Positions 7,050 through 12,100 of a stretch of 12,100 nucleotides of DNA are shown here, piece by piece (the first letter of the stretch is position 1; each line of letters starts with the position of its first letter). The translations under genes and the position numbers were made by a program. The DNA lies in contig JAQVOT010000018.1 of NCBI GenBank assembly GCA_028702415.1, forward strand, positions 1 through 12,100. Reading direction: 5' to 3'. Below the pieces are notes generated by a model. It had not been told where the DNA came from and searched no databases. It saw only the letters and a program-made list of their open reading frames with translations. This DNA comes from Eubacteriales bacterium (GTDB taxonomy: Bacteria; Bacillota; Clostridia; Peptostreptococcales; Anaerovoracaceae).

Positions 7050-7061
7050 CTCAGCCCGTTT
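7031..7061 (-). terminator. Intrinsic terminator of the permease gene
   Basis: A 10-bp perfect GC-rich stem, ACGGGCTGAG (7036-7045) and CTCAGCCCGT (7050-7059), encloses a TCAT loop. On the minus strand it is followed by six T's (7031-7036), the signature of a rho-independent terminator. It begins ten bases after the permease stop codon. The plus strand also has a T-rich but interrupted tail, so some two-way function is possible. Confidence 0.9.
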
Positions 7062-7071
7062 CGTTTCAGTA

Positions 7072-8808
7072 TTAGTCAAAGAATGTTTCTGTCTTTTCTT
7101 CCATCAGGTACTTGTTGAGAGTCGCTTCTACATCCAGTTCTTTTTCCGGAAGCGGCGGGTCCTTTTTCTTTCCTACGAAATACATAATGGCTCCGCCCAC
7201 AATACAGATCGCTCCGGCTATTCCAAGCCACATCTGAACCTGTGGAATGCAGTTGCTGAATACATCGTAATCACCAGGGCCCCATTCTCCCCAGCTGATT
7301 TCATACCATCTGAGCCAGAACTGTCCAAAGAAAGAAATAACACCCGCAAGAAAAGCAAACACACCGATTCTTACAGTATCTCCCTTTGCCAGACCAAAAC
7401 CGTTTGTTGGGTGTTCCTTCGCATCTGTAACAGACAGTCCTCCACATGTCTTTTTGAAAATAATGTATGCAACAGGCCCTGAACAAATTGCCATTAGTCC
7501 TGTCGCCAGATAATCTGTTCCATTAACGAGAAGTGCGAAAATCGAAATCACAATAGGGAATCCGCAGTAATAGATCAAGGCCTTTTCCCCGCCGGCTATA
7601 ACATACAGATTTCTCTTCTTTCTTTTGTCAACAGGCAGTTTCTTACGGAGCTTGATTACAGAAATCGGCAGGATGATGTAGAGTGCCAGAATGAATACCA
7701 CTTCCATTGATACCAGAGTAGTGAAGTCTGACTGGCAGAGAATATATGTCACAATTGAGAGTGAAAGTATACCTACATAAGGTACACCTCTGTTTTTGCT
7801 TATCTTAACAAGGAACTGTGGACAGAGATGGTCATCCGCAAGAACAAAGAATCCACGTGAGCCTGATGCCAGATAAGTATTGAAAATAGCGCACTGAGAA
7901 ATAATGGCAACTATCAGGAAAATGTAACCTGCCACATTTCCGATTGATCCTCCAAGATTGTCTGAAAGAATTGTTGCATATCCCACTGATGTATCGTCGA
8001 ATCCTCCCTCTGTTGACCAATTCTCCCAGCTGCCGGCAGGCATTGAAGCAAGGCCTCCAATTGTTGGAAGTACATATGTCAATGCGATCAGCGGCATTGC
8101 CAATTTAAGACCCTTAGGAATATGTTGTGGATTCTTAACTTCACCGGCCATGTTTGATATGCATTCATATCCGCAGTACATCCAGATAGCAATGCAGATT
8201 CCTCCACCAACGCCATCAATAAATGTATAATCTTCAGGCATGAATGGTTCCACAGGATTTGTTTCCCAGTTGAAGAAACCTACTAAAGCTACAAGCATAA
8301 AGGCCAGAACTATAAGAATGGAAAGAACAGTACTTACTTTACCGACTTCCTTCAAACCCAGCAGATTGATAATTGTGAAAATTACAATCATACCGATTTT
8401 CAGAGCCTGATCTGCCATGGCTGACATTGGCATCATCTGACTGACATATCCGGATACAAGTGCCACGTATACGCCATTTGTGATATAGGTTGATACGGTT
8501 GCCCACCAGCCTGTCTGGAACCCCCAGAACTCGCCAAAAGCTTCCTTTACCCAGACATAGACTCCGCCTTCAGAAGGCATCACTGACGAACACTCTGCCA
8601 CCAGACTGCTGATTGGATGGGCCCAGATAAACGGAAAAATGCAAAGCAACAGAATTGTCATGCCTGGACCTGCTTCCGGAATCATTTCCTCAATTCCAAA
8701 TGCTCCTGCCGCAACAAGACAGTAAAGCATAAAGACTACACCTGAAACTTTGATATCATGCTTCTTAAGTCCTGCAACACCATGGAGTTGTGGTTGTGCT
8801 TGATTCAT
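7072..8808 (-). CDS. APC-superfamily amino acid/polyamine permease with C-terminal extension
   Basis: This 578-residue integral membrane protein belongs to the amino acid-polyamine-organocation superfamily. The helix-1 motif GAFGIEEM (35-42) resembles the glycine-rich substrate loop of the family, and helix 6 is followed by GYECISNMAGEVKNPQ-like sequence (about 213-228), a strong APC hallmark. The segment PSEGGVYVWVKEAFGEFWGF (78-97) resembles the polyamine-uptake/LAT-like branch; the substrate is not certain. After about 12 helices (to residue 453) there are two more, near 480-498 and 526-546, with a Trp-rich loop between, so the protein is longer than a standard APC carrier. I chose the ATG at 8808 because GGAGGA lies six bases upstream; a longer frame starts at 8865 without a good site. 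It is transcribed alone and ends in a strong terminator. Confidence 0.88.
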   Translation of the reverse strand: MNQAQPQLHGVAGLKKHDIKVSGVVFMLYCLVAAGAFGIEEMIPEAGPGMTILLLCIFPFIWAHPISSLVAECSSVMPSEGGVYVWVKEAFGEFWGFQTGWWATVSTYITNGVYVALVSGYVSQMMPMSAMADQALKIGMIVIFTIINLLGLKEVGKVSTVLSILIVLAFMLVALVGFFNWETNPVEPFMPEDYTFIDGVGGGICIAIWMYCGYECISNMAGEVKNPQHIPKGLKLAMPLIALTYVLPTIGGLASMPAGSWENWSTEGGFDDTSVGYATILSDNLGGSIGNVAGYIFLIVAIISQCAIFNTYLASGSRGFFVLADDHLCPQFLVKISKNRGVPYVGILSLSIVTYILCQSDFTTLVSMEVVFILALYIILPISVIKLRKKLPVDKRKKRNLYVIAGGEKALIYYCGFPIVISIFALLVNGTDYLATGLMAICSGPVAYIIFKKTCGGLSVTDAKEHPTNGFGLAKGDTVRIGVFAFLAGVISFFGQFWLRWYEISWGEWGPGDYDVFSNCIPQVQMWLGIAGAICIVGGAIMYFVGKKKDPPLPEKELDVEATLNKYLMEEKTETFFD

Positions 8809-9094
8809 TTTCTCTCCTCCAAAAGCTAAATTGAAATACATACTGTTTTTTATATTATCCCCCATAATATTGCTGAATGCTATAGCCGAATTTTATTGCT
8901 TTACATGTTTATAAACTAAAATTTGACTATATCAGTTACGGCAATCTGTAGATATTTAGACGCAGATATTATTGATCTAAAAAATCTCCACTCTTGTTTT
9001 GTATAAAATAATTAGAAAATAAATTCCCTATTTATTTAATTTTGTCTTGTCAAAATATTCCATTTATGATATTATCCATTTTGAAAGGGAAAAT
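8809..9094. other. AT-rich divergent intergenic region, permease / tad operon
   Basis: This 286-bp gap separates two divergent transcription units. It carries the tad promoter (9047-9075) and ribosome binding sites at both ends. A 10-bp palindrome GTTTATAAAC lies at 8907-8916, and the heptamer AGATATT occurs twice near 8950-8970. No convincing promoter for the permease was found; GATAAT near 8853-8858 (minus strand) is a weak -10 candidate. I see no coding potential or RNA gene in it. Confidence 0.6.
9047..9075 (+). promoter_or_regulatory. Promoter of the tad operon
   Basis: A -35 box TTGTCA (9047-9052) and a -10 box TATTAT (9070-9075), each 5 of 6 to the sigma-A consensus, are spaced by exactly 17 bp. 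TG at 9067-9068 adds an extended -10 element. Transcription should begin near 9082, leaving a leader of about 13 nt that holds little more than the ribosome binding site. Confidence 0.75.
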
Positions 9095-10318
9095 ATGGTA
9101 ATGATGTCATTTTATACTAAAGATGATATCCACAGATATATCTCCGAAATAAGGCTTTTGCTTGCAGAAACTGTGGAGGAAATGTCAGATGCAAAGGCAC
9201 TTGAGATTATTGAGGGATACGTTTTTTCGAAAGATAGGTCACAAGCCTGTAGCCATGAGGAAAACTTTGCTCTTGTAGAAAGGCTTTTTCTATCTCTTCG
9301 AAAAGAGATGGATATACTGCAGCCTTTTGTAGATGACAATTCGATTACAGAAATAATGGTTAACGGCAAGGACAAGGTTTTTGTTGAAAAAAACGGCCAA
9401 ATTCACCAGATTCCTTTAGCTTTTGATTCAACTGAAGATCTTGAAGAACTGATCAGAAGAATAGCCGGACGTGTGCAGAGAGAGATTAATGAACTTAACC
9501 CTATAGTAGATGCACGTCTATCTGACGGCTCCAGAGTAAATGCCGTATACAGAAATGTTGCCCTTAATGGACCCATTCTTACCATTCGCAAATTTCCCGA
9601 AAGAATAATGTCCATGAGGGACTTCATATTGAATGATACCCTGCCTCTGGAGGCAGCAAATTTTCTCAGGGTTCTGGTTAAATGTGGCTTTAACTGCTTT
9701 GTCTCAGGAGGAACATCAAGTGGTAAAACCACAATGCTTAATGTCCTTGCCCAATTGATACCTTCAGATGAACGAGTAATCGTTATTGAGGATTCCGCTG
9801 AGCTTCAGATTGATCAGCTGGATAACATCGTCCGAATGGAATGTCGCAATGCCAATGTTACGGGTAAAGGAGCTGTGGATATGTCCCAGCTTGTTAAAGC
9901 CAGCCTCAGAATGAGACCGGATAGAATAATAATTGGCGAAGTGCGGGGAGGAGAAGTCTTTGACATGATAAATGCAATGAATACGGGACATTCAGGTTCC
10001 TTAAGTACCGGTCATGCCAATAGCATTTCAGGAATGATAAAAAGACTTGAAGCCATGTTCATGCAATCTGTGGACTTTCCTGTCAATGCCATTCGTTCCC
10101 AGATATGCGAAGGCATAGATGTAATAATTCACATGAGCAGAATGAAAGACGGTAGTCGTAAGGTAATTGAAATAGCTGAACTGGATAGCATACAGAATGG
10201 TGAAATAACAACCAATACTCTATATGACATTGAAAGAGGTCTGACCGGAAACAAACTTATCCACAGGGAAAAACTTAAGGAGGTAAGCAATTGTGATACG
10301 GGATTACTCGGTATATGA
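9095..10318 (+). CDS. cpaF: CpaF/TadA, Tad pilus assembly/secretion ATPase
   Basis: This 407-residue cytoplasmic protein is the GspE/VirB11-type hexameric ATPase that powers Tad (tight adherence) pilus assembly. The C-terminal motor domain has Walker A GGTSSGKTT (205-213), the Asp box VIVIEDSAELQ (228-238), Walker B RIIIGEVRGGE (277-287) and the His box SLSTGHANS (302-310). The N-domain carries ITEIMVNG and the DARLSDGSRVNAV block of CpaF proteins. Its first 70 residues are helical and charged. I chose the ATG at 9095, which follows AAAGGGA (9084-9090); two more ATGs lie at 9101 and 9104, and an upstream in-frame ATG at 9047 falls inside the promoter. It is the first gene of the operon; no cpaE/tadZ or rcp gene precedes it. 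It overlaps tadB by 26 bp. Confidence 0.95.
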   Translation: MVMMSFYTKDDIHRYISEIRLLLAETVEEMSDAKALEIIEGYVFSKDRSQACSHEENFALVERLFLSLRKEMDILQPFVDDNSITEIMVNGKDKVFVEKNGQIHQIPLAFDSTEDLEELIRRIAGRVQREINELNPIVDARLSDGSRVNAVYRNVALNGPILTIRKFPERIMSMRDFILNDTLPLEAANFLRVLVKCGFNCFVSGGTSSGKTTMLNVLAQLIPSDERVIVIEDSAELQIDQLDNIVRMECRNANVTGKGAVDMSQLVKASLRMRPDRIIIGEVRGGEVFDMINAMNTGHSGSLSTGHANSISGMIKRLEAMFMQSVDFPVNAIRSQICEGIDVIIHMSRMKDGSRKVIEIAELDSIQNGEITTNTLYDIERGLTGNKLIHREKLKEVSNCDTGLLGI

Positions 10319-11039
10319 ACTTAATGAAAAAGAGAAAATAATATTTTACCTGCTGGGATACAATGGGATAGCTTTTGTGATTTATCTCTTCTATCATAGT
10401 CCATTTCTTTCTTTGCTTGGGGGAATAATCATAATAAAGCTGCGTCCTTATTATGAGAAAATCAGAGTTTCGGAAAGAATGAAGAAGCTTGACATTCAAT
10501 TTAAGGACCTGCTTTATTCTCTCTCCGCATCAGTTGCATCCGGCCGACACATGTCAGAATCCATACTGGAAGCCTATGACAATCTGTCGGTTATGTATTC
10601 CGATGATGAACTTATAATGATCGAGCTGGCATACATGAGGAAGGCCATAACCGAAAACAACGAAAGTGATGCTGTACTGCTGGCAGACTTTGCTGAAAGA
10701 AGTCGAAATGAAGATATCAATAACTTTGTTCAGGTTTATCTAACCTGCCGTAGCCTGGGAGGAAATATGGAAAGAATCATTTCGCGAACATCGGATATAC
10801 TTACAGATAAAATGAATATTAAACGTGAGATTAAGGCCATAACAGCACAGAAAAAGCTTGAGGGCAGACTGATTGCTCTAATGCCTTTGGCAATGCTACT
10901 GATTCTAAATATCCTGTCCCCCTCCTATATTGCCCTGCTATATGCGGGAATATCCGGACGCCTTATTATGACCGGCTGCCTTCTGGCTTCAGCCTGTGGA
11001 GTGTTACTAATGGAAAAGATTTCGACGGTAGAAATATGA
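10293..11039 (+). CDS. tadB: TadB-like type II secretion F-domain membrane protein
   Basis: This 248-residue protein is one of the two inner-membrane platform proteins on which the CpaF motor acts. Hydrophobic segments lie near residues 15-46 and 188-240; the cytoplasmic part between them carries a T2SS F-type domain (LLYSLSASVASGRHMSESI at about 69-87, with the family pattern of small residues and a central Gly). The start is GTG at 10293, supported by a full AAGGAGG (10277-10283) nine bases upstream. The gene starts inside the end of cpaF (26-bp overlap) and its stop overlaps the next start by ATGA, so it is translationally coupled on both sides. The TadB rather than TadC label comes from gene order and is less certain than the family. 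Confidence 0.88.
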   Translation: MIRDYSVYELNEKEKIIFYLLGYNGIAFVIYLFYHSPFLSLLGGIIIIKLRPYYEKIRVSERMKKLDIQFKDLLYSLSASVASGRHMSESILEAYDNLSVMYSDDELIMIELAYMRKAITENNESDAVLLADFAERSRNEDINNFVQVYLTCRSLGGNMERIISRTSDILTDKMNIKREIKAITAQKKLEGRLIALMPLAMLLILNILSPSYIALLYAGISGRLIMTGCLLASACGVLLMEKISTVEI

Positions 11040-12025
11040 AAAGAAATATAATTATCCTTACACTTATCGGATTGTTGCTTATGGGAGTAGATTTCGTTAT
11101 TGCATCCAGTACAGATTCGATTCCTCTTATTCAGGGGGAAAACGGTCTCTATGTGGTACGCCCCGAGGAAGGTTCATCTTCCGGACAAATTAATCTCAAT
11201 GCAAGTGTAAAAACCGAAGAGTCAGGCCTTTCAAAGTCATACACTATCAACATTTATCCTTATGCCGATGAAAATTTACCTGCTGGCGCCAAGACAGAAA
11301 ACCCTGATTCAAATAGTAAAATGTCAGATGAAGAGCTCATGGCATTTGAAATGCGGAGCATTATTTCATCAATAAACGAGGATTCTTCCCTTCGGAAAGT
11401 GAGATTACCAAACCGCCTTTCATCCGGTGAGAAAATAGAATGGTCTGTTAAAAGGAACACTCATATAGTCCCCATTGCTTTTGCAATAATAATAATCGAC
11501 ATTCTTCTATACAGGAACCGGAACCGTGTTGCGGTAAAGGTAATAGAAGCTGAACAGGATTCCATTGCCCGTCAGCTTCCGGAATTCATAAACCGACTTG
11601 TTTTGCTTCTGAATGCCGGTCTTGTTTTGAATTCAGCATTTGAAAAATCTGTGGAAAAAACCTGTGGCTCTTCTTCAATGGGAGACTATTTTTACCTACA
11701 GATGAGTGAAATATTGAATCGTGTAAAGCATACTAATAGCTCAATGCACACAGAATTTCGTAATTTTGCCAGATCCCGGCGAAGTGCCGGTGGCGATACA
11801 GCCAAAGAACTTATGCGAATCAGCAACATTATTAGTGACAATATCAGCAAGGGCGTTGAGCTTACTGACAAACTGCAGCGCGAGAGTGAAATACTCTGGC
11901 TTAACAGAAAACGTAACTGCGAGGAACGAGGACGTATTGCCGAAACCCGGCTTACTCTCCCATTAACGTTATTTCTGCTCGTTCTGATTGTTATTACAGT
12001 GAGCCCCGCCCTGCTGGAATTGTAA
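11036..12025 (+). CDS. tadC: TadC-like F-domain protein with N-terminal extracytoplasmic domain
   Basis: This 329-residue protein is the second platform protein of the Tad system, but with an unusual front part. A hydrophobic signal sequence (about 4-23, possible cut after VIA) is followed by a polar region of about 120 residues (24-142), predicted outside the membrane. Its end (INEDSSLRKVRLPNRLSSGE then KIEWSV) resembles degenerate bacterial Ig-like domains. A membrane helix (about 143-159) leads to a cytoplasmic T2SS F-type domain (LPEFINRLVLLLNAGLVLNS at 181-200 is characteristic), and a final helix spans about 307-324. It starts at the ATGA overlap with tadB and lacks a strong ribosome binding site, so coupling is likely. 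The family call is firm; the Ig-like call is my inference from pattern only. Confidence 0.85.
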   Translation: MKRNIIILTLIGLLLMGVDFVIASSTDSIPLIQGENGLYVVRPEEGSSSGQINLNASVKTEESGLSKSYTINIYPYADENLPAGAKTENPDSNSKMSDEELMAFEMRSIISSINEDSSLRKVRLPNRLSSGEKIEWSVKRNTHIVPIAFAIIIIDILLYRNRNRVAVKVIEAEQDSIARQLPEFINRLVLLLNAGLVLNSAFEKSVEKTCGSSSMGDYFYLQMSEILNRVKHTNSSMHTEFRNFARSRRSAGGDTAKELMRISNIISDNISKGVELTDKLQRESEILWLNRKRNCEERGRIAETRLTLPLTLFLLVLIVITVSPALLEL

Positions 12026-12044
12026 TAAAAAAGGAGGTTTTGAG

Positions 12045-12100
12045 ATGAAAAATTCATTAATGACAAAAGCAGTTAAACTAACCAGAAACCGATCCGGCAT
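12045..12100 (+). CDS. Probable Flp-type prepilin, first 18 codons, truncated by window end
   Basis: Only the first 18 complete codons are visible: MKNSLMTKAVKLTRNRSG. The short, basic leader ending in Gly is what a prepilin peptidase would recognise before the hydrophobic pilin helix, and the position right after cpaF-tadB-tadC fits a Flp major pilin or related pseudopilin. AAGGAGG (12031-12037) stands seven bases before the ATG, the strongest ribosome binding site in this operon, as expected for an abundant pilin. The mature protein lies outside the window, so Glu5 and the hydrophobic segment cannot be checked. Confidence 0.65.
   Translation, partial: MKNSLMTKAVKLTRNRSG

Noticed and set aside
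8907..8916. 10-bp palindrome GTTTATAAAC in the permease/tad gap
   Set aside because: Short, AT-rich, does not extend beyond ten bases and is not placed against a convincing promoter; kept only as a remark in the intergenic entry.
9007..9021. Possible CodY-like box upstream of the tad operon
   Set aside because: It matches the 15-bp CodY consensus at only 11 positions, in very AT-rich DNA where such matches are expected by chance.
9403..9732. 109-codon minus-strand frame inside cpaF
   Set aside because: It overlaps the conserved motor domain of cpaF on the other strand and shows no independent start signal.
11692..12066. 124-codon minus-strand frame opposite the end of tadC and the start of the pilin
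   Set aside because: Ser/Arg/Leu-rich shadow of tadC; no upstream promoter or ribosome binding site, and it crosses the well-supported pilin start.

Overview
The window looks like chromosomal DNA from a low-to-mid GC, Gram-positive anaerobe of the class Clostridia. The reasons are strong AGGAGG-type ribosome binding sites, sigma-A-like promoters, a LexA box of the Bacillus/Clostridium type, the argR-recN pair, and above all a fusion of IspH with ribosomal protein S1, which is typical of Clostridia. I cannot name a genus. No tRNA, rRNA, CRISPR array, insertion sequence or phage gene was seen, and every complete gene appears intact.

Layout. Positions 1-1213 (minus strand) hold the ruvC-ruvA-ruvB operon for Holliday junction processing; ruvB is cut by the window edge. 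Its promoter, with two LexA-like boxes, sits in the gap shared with the divergent argR-recN operon (1402-3489, plus strand). A 32-bp perfect palindrome at 3526-3557 acts as a two-way terminator between recN and the convergent rarA/ispH-rpsA operon (3576-6990, minus strand). The rarA promoter overlaps the terminator of the next gene, a large APC-superfamily permease (7072-8808, minus strand). A 286-bp AT-rich divergent gap follows. From 9095 to the window end (plus strand) lies the start of a Tad/Flp-type pilus operon: cpaF/tadA ATPase, tadB, an unusual tadC with an extracytoplasmic domain, and the first 18 codons of a probable prepilin.

How the genes fit together. Three DNA recombination/repair loci (ruvCAB, recN, rarA) lie within 7 kb, and at least ruvCAB looks under SOS control. 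The IspH-S1 polypeptide joins the last step of the MEP isoprenoid pathway to a translation protein; a strong Shine-Dalgarno sequence just upstream of the S1 half suggests that S1 may also be made on its own. In the Tad operon the genes overlap or follow closely (26 bp, 4 bp, 19 bp apart), as expected for one transcript that makes a secretion motor, its inner-membrane platform and then the pilin.

Most of the window is ordinary housekeeping DNA. The parts most worth a second look are the fused TadC, the internal S1 start, the paired LexA boxes and the 15-bp repeat that encodes the S1 tail.
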